A stretch of 7,217 bases of DNA, taken from the NCBI GenBank assembly GCA_030040235.1, contig JASHUC010000384.1, positions 1 through 7,217 of the forward strand. The letters run 5' to 3'. Origin of the DNA: Gammaproteobacteria bacterium. GTDB taxonomy: Bacteria > Pseudomonadota > Gammaproteobacteria > Steroidobacterales > Steroidobacteraceae. The notes beneath the pieces are model-generated. The model was not told where the DNA came from and did not search any database. It saw only the letters and a program-made list of their open reading frames with translations. A program made the position numbers and the translations under genes. Shown here in pieces: positions 1 through 6,402 of this stretch. The stretch's first letter is position 1. Every line of letters begins with the position of its first letter.

Positions 1-189
1 TTTCTGGGAGGCGCCGAGTGGACGCCCGAAAAGGGTGCATGCCGTTCCGATCGCTGCGCCGATGATGATGCCGAGGGAGATGCCCGGGGCCACATAGTGG
101 ACTGCGAGGCCGACGAGCGCGCCTACCACCGCTCCCACTGCGATGCCCAAAGCCACGAGCCGCTGGCTGCTTTTGCCGTCGCTGTTCAA
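1..189 (-). CDS. small glycine-rich membrane protein, 5' part only (runs off left edge)
   Basis: Reading the minus strand from a TTG at 189 gives 63 open codons to the window edge. After a short polar N-terminus (MNSDGKSSQR) come two hydrophobic segments, at about residues 11-29 and 36-52, separated by a short HYVAPG loop. Both are rich in small residues with Gly every three to four positions (GIAVGAVVGALVG, then GIIIGAAIG), a pattern typical of tightly packed helices. The TTG is chosen because GAGGA lies 9 nt upstream and because the frame further upstream has no nearby ATG or GTG. A good sigma70-like promoter stands at the right distance (see 244-272). I do not recognise the family; this is what many short two-helix inner-membrane proteins look like. 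The C-terminus is outside the window, so length and topology are open. Confidence 0.6.
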   Translation of the reverse strand, partial: MNSDGKSSQRLVALGIAVGAVVGALVGLAVHYVAPGISLGIIIGAAIGTACTLFGRPLGASQK

Positions 190-405
190 GCCGGCATTTC
201 CTCGGGAGACGTTCCCTGTGGCATGCGCACGTTCCTGCGGCCGACTATAGCGCGCTGGGCCGTCGCTGGAAACGCTCCCGGCGTCGGCGGCGGCGGTGCT
301 TGCCGGCATCAATGCTATGCTAGGCAGACCGCCGGGGCTTGCGGACGGGCTTGATCTCGGCCGTCGGGGCGCAGTCGGCGGGCGATGCGCGCAGATGAGG
401 GTTCC
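190..405. other. divergent intergenic region between the membrane protein gene and the dioxygenase gene
   Basis: This 216-bp spacer has no credible gene. It holds the minus-strand promoter at 244-272. For the plus-strand dioxygenase the only candidate I see is an extended -10-like TGC-TATGCT at 313-321, which has no recognisable -35. The stretch from about 280 to 300 is a GC-only run of GGC/GCG triplets. No clear operator-like inverted repeat was seen. Confidence 0.4.
244..272 (-). promoter_or_regulatory. sigma70-like promoter for the left-edge membrane protein gene
   Basis: On the minus strand TTTCCA (272-267, 4 of 6 matches to TTGACA) is followed after exactly 17 nt by TATAGT (249-244, 5 of 6 matches to TATAAT). 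Transcription would begin near 237, giving a leader of about 48 nt before the TTG start at 189. This is the best promoter match I found in the window, but it rests on consensus alone. Confidence 0.5.
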
Positions 406-1311
406 ATGAGCCTGACGGTCAAACCGATCCTGCCGCGGTTCGGTGCGGAGGTCTCCGGAGCGGATCTCACCGGACCGCTCGATGCACAGACGCGCGCCGC
501 CATCATAGAGACGCAGAACCTGTACGGCGTGACGGTGTGGCGCCAGACCGGTCTCGACGACGAGACTCATATCGCCTTCAGCCGCATCTTCGGGCACGTC
601 GAGCTCGCACCGCGCATCCAGGGGCGCCCCTACCGGCACGCCCATCGCGAGCTGTTCGATGCGAGCAATCTCGACGCCGAGGGCCGCATCATTCAGGAGG
701 AGCTTCTCAGACGGCAGAAGCGCGGTGACCGGCTCTGGCACACCGATTCCTCGTTCATGACGCTGCGTTCGGCGCAGTCGCTGCTCTTGTGTCACGAGGC
801 GCCGCCGGAGGGGGGAGCGACCTGGTTCGCGGACACCCGCACCGCTTACGAGGATCTGCCGCAGCCGCTCAAGGGGCGCCTCGCGGGCCTCGAGGCGCGT
901 CATTCGTATTGGTGGTCGCGCAGCCGCGCGGGCTTTCCGCTCACGGAGGAGGAAATCGACGCGCGGCCTCACGCGACCCATGCGCTCGTGCACGTACACG
1001 CGGGCTCGGGACGCAAGGCGCTCTACGTCGCCGCCCATGCGCGCGATATCGTCGGTATGCCGCGCGAGGCGGGCCGAGCGCTGCTGCGCGAGCTCATGGA
1101 GTTTGCGACTCAGCCGAAGTACGTCTTCAGCATCACCTACCGGCCCGGCGACCTGGTGATCTGGGACAACCTATGCTCGATGCACCGCGGGGGCGACTTC
1201 GACGATCTCAACTACCGGCGCGACATGCGCCGCACCACCATCCGCGCAGGAGCGCCGCCCGCCGAGCCCGATGACCCGTTCACGGAGCTCTTCGCCGCCT
1301 CCGGGCGTTAA
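406..1311 (+). CDS. TauD/TfdA-family 2-oxoglutarate- and Fe(II)-dependent dioxygenase
   Basis: This 301-residue protein belongs to the family that couples oxidative decarboxylation of 2-oxoglutarate to hydroxylation of a substrate, as TfdA does with 2,4-D and TauD with taurine. Counting from Met at 406, the metal ligands are H112 and D114 (LWHTDSSF) and H260 (DNLCSMHRGG). R272 and R276 (YRRDMRRTTI) match the 2-oxoglutarate and substrate-carboxylate/sulfonate arginines of TfdA/TauD. The stretch HAGSGRKALYVAAHA near residues 198-212 and the GDLVIWDN motif closely resemble TfdA as I remember it. Length is normal for the family. The ATG at 406 is preferred over one at 385 because GAGGG lies just upstream (397-401) and the protein then begins like TfdA. 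There is no signal peptide, so it is cytoplasmic. Substrate is unknown: TfdA-like members act on aryloxyalkanoates and other carboxylates or sulfonates. No transporter or degradation genes sit beside it. Confidence 0.9.
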   Translation: MSLTVKPILPRFGAEVSGADLTGPLDAQTRAAIIETQNLYGVTVWRQTGLDDETHIAFSRIFGHVELAPRIQGRPYRHAHRELFDASNLDAEGRIIQEELLRRQKRGDRLWHTDSSFMTLRSAQSLLLCHEAPPEGGATWFADTRTAYEDLPQPLKGRLAGLEARHSYWWSRSRAGFPLTEEEIDARPHATHALVHVHAGSGRKALYVAAHARDIVGMPREAGRALLRELMEFATQPKYVFSITYRPGDLVIWDNLCSMHRGGDFDDLNYRRDMRRTTIRAGAPPAEPDDPFTELFAASGR

Positions 1312-1320
1312 TCGGCCGGA
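1300..1320. terminator. hairpin across the shared stop codons, possible bidirectional terminator
   Basis: TCCGGGCG (1300-1307) can pair with CGGCCGGA (1313-1320): eight positions with one G-G mismatch, closing a TTAAT loop. The loop contains the stop codons of both convergent genes. No T tract follows on either strand, so if this terminates transcription it is not a standard intrinsic terminator. Confidence 0.3.
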
Positions 1321-1862
1321 ACGTATCCCCGCAGCTCGAGGTTCGTAAAGGTCGTCAGCGCCCACAACGTCACCTCGATCTGAGGGAGGACCGTTCCGGG
1401 ATCGATCTTCGCGGACAGCACGGCCTGGCCGCACACGGTGAGGCGGATGCCGGCACGCGCCATGTCCCTGATCAGAGCGGCGTTCGGATTGTCATGGCCC
1501 GGGTGACGCGACCTGAATTCGGCGCTGTCGAGAATATCGTCCGTCGATTGTCCATGGATCACGACGGCGATTTGCAGATGCTCTCTGGGGACCCCGTCGG
1601 CGGCGAGCGTGTTGTAGTAGCGCGCGATGCGCACCAGTGCCGGGTCCGGCTCGTCGAGATTGGGGCTGCCGCGGCCCACGTCGAACACCACCTTGTACAG
1701 GAGGCTCGGGTCCGGCATCTCGCGGGCGCCGGGCACGTTCCGGGCCAGGCCGCCCTCGGATATGACCGCGGAGGGTTGCGTCTGCGCATTCGCGCCGCTT
1801 GCGAATGCGGACAGCCCGAGACAGAGGGCAACCAGGATCGAGGCAGAACGCGCAGCCTTCAT
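1308..1862 (-). CDS. exported DsrE-family protein
   Basis: The protein has 184 residues. Residues 1-26 form a clear Sec signal peptide: basic start MKAARS, a hydrophobic core ILVALCLGLSAFA, and a signal peptidase I site after GANA. The mature part has the DsrE/DsrF-like pattern: a first strand KVVFDVG (residues 57-63), a helix ending RYYNTLAADGV, the strand IAVVIHG (98-104), then a helix and GIRLTVCGQA (138-147) with one conserved-type cysteine, C144. In cytoplasmic relatives such as DsrE and TusD a cysteine carries persulfide sulfur. Small exported relatives like this one are common but their role is not established. The ATG at 1862 is preferred over an in-frame ATG four codons upstream because GGGAGG lies 4 nt before it. 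The gene is convergent with the dioxygenase gene, overlapping it by 4 bp, and divergent from a SnoaL-like gene. Confidence 0.82.
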   Translation of the reverse strand: MKAARSASILVALCLGLSAFASGANAQTQPSAVISEGGLARNVPGAREMPDPSLLYKVVFDVGRGSPNLDEPDPALVRIARYYNTLAADGVPREHLQIAVVIHGQSTDDILDSAEFRSRHPGHDNPNAALIRDMARAGIRLTVCGQAVLSAKIDPGTVLPQIEVTLWALTTFTNLELRGYVPAD

Positions 1863-1931
1863 AGAGCCTCCCATTGCGGTGAGCGCCGCAGCGAATCTGC
1901 GCAAAGTATAATCCGCGGCGCCGCATCGGGA
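1863..1931. promoter_or_regulatory. divergent promoter region with a -10 box readable on both strands
   Basis: This 69-bp spacer separates the dsrE-like gene (minus) and the first SnoaL-like gene (plus). At 1905-1912 AGTATAAT gives a perfect plus-strand -10 TATAAT (1907-1912) and a minus-strand TATACT (1910-1905, 5 of 6). Neither direction has a good -35 at 16-18 nt. The plus-strand transcript would start near 1919, leaving only about a dozen bases before the ATG at 1932. The minus-strand transcript would start near 1898, giving a leader of about 36 nt that includes GGGAGG. Confidence 0.4.
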
Positions 1932-2336
1932 ATGGGAGTGCCGCGCGTGGGCCACACGCCGCAGGAAGAGGAGAATCGCCGGCTGGTGCGCTGCGCGTAC
2001 GCACACGTGCTCGAGCCGCTCGACTCCTCGCGCGTGGACGAGTTCTTCGCGCCCGACTACATCCAGCACAGTCCGCTCGCACGCCCCGGCGCCGCCGGAC
2101 TGAAGGCCTTTCTCGACTGGGCTCGAGAGCACACGCCGTACGCCAAGCATCACATCCAGCGCGTGTTCGCGGACGGCGATCACGTCATTGCGCACGTTCA
2201 CGTGATCATCCACCCGGGCGAACGCGGCAACGCCGTGGTCGACATCTTCCGCGTCGAGGCGGGCCGCATCGTCGAGCATTGGGACGTGGCGCAGCCGGTG
2301 CCGGCCGAGTCCGCCAATTCGAATGGGATGTTCTAG
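1932..2336 (+). CDS. SnoaL-like / NTF2-fold protein, cytoplasmic
   Basis: The 134-residue product has the one-domain NTF2 fold pattern of SnoaL-like proteins. An N-terminal helical part (residues 11-40) leads into PDYIQHSP (41-48), then strands [17 protein letters not shown] (77-93), then [18 protein letters not shown] (102-119). The motifs YIQH (43-46) and EHWD (115-118) are those of the group annotated as predicted SnoaL-like aldol condensation-catalysing enzymes (COG4922). That activity is predicted, not shown for this branch. There is no signal peptide. The start is uncertain: the ATG at 1932 has GGGA immediately before it, and in-frame GTGs lie at 1938 and 1947. The open frame extends far upstream, but there it runs antisense through the dsrE-like gene. 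The exported protein at 6403-6933 is a paralogue. The stop codon overlaps the glpK stop by 4 bp. Confidence 0.75.
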   Translation: MGVPRVGHTPQEEENRRLVRCAYAHVLEPLDSSRVDEFFAPDYIQHSPLARPGAAGLKAFLDWAREHTPYAKHHIQRVFADGDHVIAHVHVIIHPGERGNAVVDIFRVEAGRIVEHWDVAQPVPAESANSNGMF

Positions 2337-3832
2337 TCGATCCAGTCGAGTGAGCGGGCGACCGCCTTCTGCCACGACCGGTAAAGCCGCGCGCGCTGCC
2401 CGGCATCCATCGCCGGCTCCCACCGTCGCTCGACCTCCCAGTTGCGCACCAGATCCTCGCAACCCTTCCAGTACTCGACCGCGAGGCCGGCGGCGTAGGC
2501 GGCACCGAGCGCGGTCGTCTCGGTCACGCGCGGCCGTACGACCGGAACATCGAGAATGTCCGCCTGAAACTGCATCAGCAGCTCGTTGGCGACCATGCCC
2601 CCGTCCACGCGCAGCTCCTTGAGCGCCGTGCCGCTGTCGCGCTCCATCGCGGCGAGCACGTCGCGTGTTTGATAGGCCGTTGCCTCGAGCGCTGCACGCG
2701 CGAGATGGCTGCGATTGGCATAGCCGGTGAGCCCCGTGATGACGCCGCGGGCGCTCGCCTTCCAGTACGGCGCGTAGAGGCCCGAGAATGCCGGAACGAA
2801 GTAAACGTCGCCGTTATCGTCGGCCCGGCGCGCGAGCTGCTCGATCTCGGCGCTCGCGCCAATGAGCCCGAGGCCGTCACGAAGCCACTGAACGAGGGCG
2901 CCGGCCACGGCGATCGAGCCCTCGAGGGCATAGGCCGGCTCGGCCTCACCGAGCCGATATGCGACCGTCGTGACGAGCCCCGCCGTCGAAGGCACCGGCC
3001 TCTCGCCCGTGTTGAGCAGCAGGAAGCAACCGGTTCCGTAGGTGTTCTTCGCCTCCCCGGCTCTGAAGCAGGTCTGACCGACGAGAGCAGCCTGCTGATC
3101 GCCGAGCATGCCGGCGATGCTCGCTCCGGCGAGTGCGGGAACGGTCGCCTCGCCGTAGACCTCGCTCGAGGACACGATCCGCGGCAGGCAGGCCCGTGGG
3201 ATCTCGAATGCCGCGAGCAGCTCCGGGTCCCAGGCGAGCGTTGCGAGGTTCATGAGCTGCGTGCGGCTCGCGTTGGTCACATCGGTCACGTGCACGCCAC
3301 GATTCGCTCCGCCCGTCAGGTTCCAAACCAGCCACGAATCGATCGTGCCGAAGAGGGCATCCCCCGCTTCGGCCATGGAACGCGCGCCGGGAATCTCGGC
3401 GAGCAGCCATTTGAGCTTGAGTCCGCTGAAGTAGGTCGCCAGGGGCAACCCCGTGCGCGCCCGGAAGCGGTCCTGGCCGCCCTGACGCGCATAGGCCGCC
3501 ACGAGCTCGCCGACGCGGGTGTCCTGCCAGACGATGGCGTGGTGCAACGGTCGTCCCGTGCGCCGGTCCCAGAGCACCGTGGTTTCACGCTGATTGGTGA
3601 TGCCGACCGCAGCCAGATCCGCCGGCTCGAGCCCGCAGCGCTCGAGCGCGGACCCGATCACCTCGCGCGTGTTCTCCCAGATCTCGAGCGCATCGTGCTC
3701 CACCCATCCCGGCCGCGGGAAGATCTGGCGATGCTCCTTCTGAGCGCTCGCAACGATCTCCCCGCGCCGCCCGAAGATGATGAAACGCGTGCTCGTCGTG
3801 CCCTGATCGATCGCTCCCACGTACTGCGTCAT
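2333..3832 (-). CDS. glpK: glycerol kinase
   Basis: GlpK makes sn-glycerol-3-phosphate from glycerol and ATP in the cytoplasm, trapping glycerol that enters the cell. The 499-residue product is full length (E. coli about 502) and of the FGGY carbohydrate kinase family. The phosphate-binding loop DQGTTSTR is at 9-16. The glycerol-contact residues are R82-E83 (ITNQRETT), Y134 (ATYFSG) and the catalytic base D245 (GDQQAAL). The motif NTYGTGCF is at 263-270, [19 protein letters not shown] at 351-369, and the C-terminal nucleotide-site motif [11 protein letters not shown] at 406-416. The E. coli fructose-1,6-bisphosphate contact R236 aligns with G236, so that feedback may be missing. The histidine phosphorylated by HPr in Firmicutes is not evident either. 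A strong AGGAGG lies 6 nt before the ATG, inside the end of glpD, and the start overlaps the glpD stop. Confidence 0.97.
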   Translation of the reverse strand: MTQYVGAIDQGTTSTRFIIFGRRGEIVASAQKEHRQIFPRPGWVEHDALEIWENTREVIGSALERCGLEPADLAAVGITNQRETTVLWDRRTGRPLHHAIVWQDTRVGELVAAYARQGGQDRFRARTGLPLATYFSGLKLKWLLAEIPGARSMAEAGDALFGTIDSWLVWNLTGGANRGVHVTDVTNASRTQLMNLATLAWDPELLAAFEIPRACLPRIVSSSEVYGEATVPALAGASIAGMLGDQQAALVGQTCFRAGEAKNTYGTGCFLLLNTGERPVPSTAGLVTTVAYRLGEAEPAYALEGSIAVAGALVQWLRDGLGLIGASAEIEQLARRADDNGDVYFVPAFSGLYAPYWKASARGVITGLTGYANRSHLARAALEATAYQTRDVLAAMERDSGTALKELRVDGGMVANELLMQFQADILDVPVVRPRVTETTALGAAYAAGLAVEYWKGCEDLVRNWEVERRWEPAMDAGQRARLYRSWQKAVARSLDWID

Positions 3833-3845
3833 CTTGTTCCTCCTT
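3829..3845 (-). promoter_or_regulatory. glpK ribosome binding site and glpD/glpK ATGA overlap
   Basis: AGGAGG lies within the last codons of glpD, 6 nt before the glpK ATG (3832-3830). The glpD stop TGA (3831-3829) shares two bases with that ATG, forming ATGA. This arrangement is typical of translational coupling, with ribosomes that finish glpD starting again on glpK. Confidence 0.85.
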
Positions 3846-5379
3846 CTATGAGGCTCGGGGCCGGGCATCCTGCCGCGAGCTTTGCTGCGGCTCGCAAATG
3901 CTCCTCGAGCCGCGACACGCGATCGGCGGTCACGAGGAGACCCAGTTTGGAGCGGCGCCAGAGAATATCGCCGGACGTTCGCGCCCACTCGTGTGCGACC
4001 AGATAATCGACCTCTGCGGCGGTGAGATCCGCACCAAAGGACTCGCCGAGCTGATCCAAGCTGCGCGTGCCGCCGAGAACGCGCTCCATACGGGTGCCGT
4101 AGGCGCGCGCGAGGCGGGCGATGAGCGGTGCGGGAAACGCCGGCCAGCGCCGCTCGGCTTCCTGGATGAATCTGCCGAGATCCCCATCGGGCAGGTCGCC
4201 CCCGGGAAGCGGCGCCGCATCGGTCCAGCGCCGCGCGGACCCGCCGATGAAGGGCTGCAGTTTCGCGAGCGCTGCCTCCGCAAGCCTGCGGAAGGTCGTG
4301 ATCTTGCCCCCGATCACCGACAGCAGGGGCGCTCCGCTCTCGGCGTGCTCGAGATCGAGCTCGTAGTCGCGGGTCACCGCCGCGGCCTCGCTCGCCTGAT
4401 CGTCCCGCAACGCCCGCACTCCGGAGTAGCTCCACACGACCTCCGAGGGGTCGATCGCGCGTTTGAAATACCGATTGACACTTTCGCAGAGATAGGCGAT
4501 CTCCTGCGCCGAGGCGTGCACGCTCGCGAGATCTCCGGCGTAGGGGATGTCCGTGGTGCCGATGAGCGTGAAGCGCTCCTCGAAGGGGATTGCGAACACC
4601 ACGCGGCGGTCCGGATTCTGCAGGATGTAGGCGTGCGCGCCATCGTAGAGCCGCGGCACGACGATGTGACTGCCCTGGACCAGCCGCATCTGCTCGGCCA
4701 CCTTCATTCCGGCAGAGCCCCGCACGGCATTCAACCAGGCGCCCGTTGCGTTGACGATCGCACGCGTCGGCAGCTCGAAGCTGCGTCCTGTTGCGAGGTC
4801 CGCGCACTCGGCCTGCCAGCCCTCGCGACCAGCCCGCGCCCCGATGAGGCGCGTGTGCGTCAGAATCGCCGCGCCGCGGGAGGCCGCATCGAGCGCGTTT
4901 GAGACGACGAGACGGCTGTCGTCGACGCTGCAGTCCGAGTAGGCGAAGCCGCGGGCGAAACCGGGCTTGAGCGGCGCCCCGCTCGGGTCGCCCGCGAGAT
5001 CGATGGCAACGGATGCCGGCAGGCGCTTGCGGCCTCCCACGTGATCGTAGACGAACAGGCCGAGCCTGATCTGCCATCCCGGCCGAAGCCCCGGAGCCTG
5101 TGGCAGCACGAAGCGCAGCGGGCGAATGAGATGCGGAGCGATCGCGAGCAGCCGCTCGCGCTCGGCGAGCGCCTCGCGCACCAGGCGGAACTCCCGATAC
5201 TCGAGGTAGCGGAGTCCGCCGTGGATGAGCTTCGTGCTCGCCGAGGAGGTGTAGGCGGCAAGATCGGCTTGCTCGATGAGGCACACGCGAAGGCCGCGCC
5301 CGGCGGCATCGCGCGCGATTCCGGCGCCGTTGATGCCGCCGCCCACGACGAGCAGATCGACCGGGCGCATCTCCTGCAT
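3829..5379 (-). CDS. glpD: aerobic glycerol-3-phosphate dehydrogenase (FAD)
   Basis: GlpD oxidises sn-glycerol-3-phosphate to dihydroxyacetone phosphate and passes electrons through FAD to ubiquinone, as a peripheral protein of the inner membrane. The product has 516 residues (E. coli 501). The FAD-binding Rossmann motif [10 protein letters not shown] is at 11-20, with E36 ending the second strand. The family signature [17 protein letters not shown] is at 44-60, followed by [11 protein letters not shown] (148-158) and the YSGVRAL arginine at 322. [12 protein letters not shown] (357-368) closes the catalytic part. The C-terminal domain ends with [19 protein letters not shown] (463-481). The ATG at 5379 is chosen because GAGG lies close upstream; the alternative ATG at 5370 abuts AGGAG and would have no spacing. 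The frame stays open to 5490, but that part lacks family similarity and runs antisense to the neighbour. The gene is first in a glpD-glpK operon, with no glpF or glpR in the window. Confidence 0.96.
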   Translation of the reverse strand: MQEMRPVDLLVVGGGINGAGIARDAAGRGLRVCLIEQADLAAYTSSASTKLIHGGLRYLEYREFRLVREALAERERLLAIAPHLIRPLRFVLPQAPGLRPGWQIRLGLFVYDHVGGRKRLPASVAIDLAGDPSGAPLKPGFARGFAYSDCSVDDSRLVVSNALDAASRGAAILTHTRLIGARAGREGWQAECADLATGRSFELPTRAIVNATGAWLNAVRGSAGMKVAEQMRLVQGSHIVVPRLYDGAHAYILQNPDRRVVFAIPFEERFTLIGTTDIPYAGDLASVHASAQEIAYLCESVNRYFKRAIDPSEVVWSYSGVRALRDDQASEAAAVTRDYELDLEHAESGAPLLSVIGGKITTFRRLAEAALAKLQPFIGGSARRWTDAAPLPGGDLPDGDLGRFIQEAERRWPAFPAPLIARLARAYGTRMERVLGGTRSLDQLGESFGADLTAAEVDYLVAHEWARTSGDILWRRSKLGLLVTADRVSRLEEHLRAAAKLAAGCPAPSLIEGGTR

Positions 5380-5479
5380 GGCCTCGATTCTATGGCGGCA
5401 CGCCGGCTCAAGCGTACTGCAAGGCCGCGGTATCATGGAATGCGGCCGTCGTGGAGCGGCAGGAATCCCGGAGTGCATC
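5380..5479. promoter_or_regulatory. divergent promoter region between glpD and the dehydrogenase gene
   Basis: This 100-bp spacer must carry the promoters of both genes. On the plus strand TATCAT at 5431-5436 (5 of 6 matches to TATAAT) would start transcription near 5443. It overlaps the ATG at 5435, which argues for the TTG at 5480 as the true start. No good -35 partner was seen. On the minus strand TAGAAT lies close to the glpD ATG, with CTTGAG 14 nt upstream, too short a spacing to trust. No clear GlpR-like operator was recognised. Confidence 0.3.
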
Positions 5480-6373
5480 TTGAACAGCAAGGCTTACGAG
5501 CCGATCGAGCCGCGTCGAGTCGCCTTCATCGGCCTCGGGGTGATGGGCGGGCCCATGGCGCGGCATCTGGCCGCCGCCGGCCATCGGGTCACGGTCTACA
5601 ACCGCACGCCCGAGAAGGCGCGCGCGTGGGTCGAGCAGAGCGGCGGCCATGCAGCGGCAAGCCCTCGTGAGGCTGCCAAGGACGCCGAGCTCGTGTTCGC
5701 CTGCGTGGGCGACGACGATGACGTGCGAGCGGTGGCGCTCGGGGAGCGCGGTGCGCTCGCCGGCATGTCGCGCGGCGCGATCCTCGTCGACCACACGACG
5801 GCCTCGGCGCGCCTCGCCCGCGAGCTCTACCCGCAGGCCCGCGAGCGGGGTTGCGACTTCATCGATGCACCCGTCTCGGGCGGGCAGTCGGGCGCGGAGA
5901 AGGGTACGCTCACCGTCATGTGCGGCGCCGATCCGGAGCCCTTCGAGCGCATGCGGCCGGTCGCCATGGCCTACGGCCGGGCGGTCACTCGCGTGGGCGC
6001 CGTCGGCGCCGGACAGCTCACCAAGATGGTCAATCAGATCTGCATCGCCGGCCTCGTGCAAGGGCTTGCCGAAGGGATCGCCTTCGCCGAGAAGGCCGGC
6101 CTCGACGCGCGGCTCGTGCTGGAGGTCATCGGAAAGGGCGCAGCGCAGAGCTGGCAGATGGACAACCGCGGGCAGACGATGGCCGAGGACCGTTTCGATT
6201 TCGGCTTTGCCGTGGATTGGATGCGCAAGGATCTCGGGCTGGTGCTCGATGAGGCGCGCCGCAACGGCGCGCGGTTGCCCGTCGCGGCACTCGTCGATCA
6301 GTTCTATGCGGACATTCAATCCACCGGCGGCAACCGCTGGGATACCTCGAGCTTGATCCGTCGCTTGCGCTGA
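5480..6373 (+). CDS. NAD(P)-dependent beta-hydroxyacid dehydrogenase (HIBADH / tartronate semialdehyde reductase family)
   Basis: The family reversibly oxidises beta-hydroxyacids to semialdehydes with NAD or NADP; members act on 3-hydroxyisobutyrate, tartronate semialdehyde or glyoxylate. The 297-residue product shows the Rossmann motif FIGLGVMGGPM at 16-26. N41-R42 at the end of the second strand is an arginine position often linked to NADP preference. The substrate-site signature DAPVSGGQSGAEKGTL is at 129-144, the catalytic lysine is K182 in GAGQLTKMVNQ (K-x-x-N), and the late motif WMRKDLGLVLDEA is at 247-259. The TTG start is chosen because GGAG lies 6 nt upstream and the Rossmann motif then sits near the usual distance from the N-terminus. 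An in-frame ATG at 5435 would add 15 unlikely residues and overlaps a -10-like box. The gene is divergent from glpD and probably co-transcribed with the SnoaL-like gene 29 bp downstream. The substrate cannot be fixed from sequence. Confidence 0.92.
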   Translation: MNSKAYEPIEPRRVAFIGLGVMGGPMARHLAAAGHRVTVYNRTPEKARAWVEQSGGHAAASPREAAKDAELVFACVGDDDDVRAVALGERGALAGMSRGAILVDHTTASARLARELYPQARERGCDFIDAPVSGGQSGAEKGTLTVMCGADPEPFERMRPVAMAYGRAVTRVGAVGAGQLTKMVNQICIAGLVQGLAEGIAFAEKAGLDARLVLEVIGKGAAQSWQMDNRGQTMAEDRFDFGFAVDWMRKDLGLVLDEARRNGARLPVAALVDQFYADIQSTGGNRWDTSSLIRRLR

Positions 6374-6402
6374 ACGGGCGCATCCAGGGCCTGGAGAACC
6401 TC

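Noticed and set aside
97..354. 85-codon plus-strand frame at the left end
   Set aside because: The sequence is rich in Cys, Ala and Arg with no fold-like pattern. The minus strand of the same region encodes a convincing two-helix membrane protein with a promoter.
1494..1931. N-terminal extension of the first SnoaL-like frame
   Set aside because: This part is antisense to the dsrE-like gene, and the NTF2-like domain needs only the sequence after 1932.
1991..2004. 14-base exact repeat CTGCGCGTACGCAC at 1991-2004 and 7165-7178
   Set aside because: Both copies lie in coding sequence and encode CAYA-like stretches from common high-GC codons. There are no flanking features of a mobile element, so chance is the simplest explanation.
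2317..2324. 8-bp palindrome ATTCGAAT near the end of the SnoaL-like gene
   Set aside because: It is short, inside coding sequence, has no T tract and has no spacing that would suggest a terminator or operator.
1863..2462. N-terminal extension of the DsrE-like frame by about 200 codons
   Set aside because: It runs antisense through the SnoaL-like gene and into glpK and lacks family similarity. A signal peptide begins at 1862 with a ribosome binding site, which fixes the start.
2669..4006. Long plus-strand frame of 445 codons opposite glpK and glpD
   Set aside because: It mirrors GC-biased codons of two well-supported genes and has no recognisable motif or plausible ribosome binding site.
2333..5284. 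A 983-codon open frame on the minus strand that could read as a fusion ending in glycerol kinase
   Set aside because: Only the part from 3832 resembles a protein family. The upstream half is an out-of-frame reading of glpD, rich in Arg and Ala as expected of a high-GC shadow frame, and glpK has its own strong ribosome binding site.
5408..6319. 303-codon minus-strand frame opposite the dehydrogenase gene
   Set aside because: It has the composition of an antisense shadow, while the opposite strand carries a complete dehydrogenase with all motifs.
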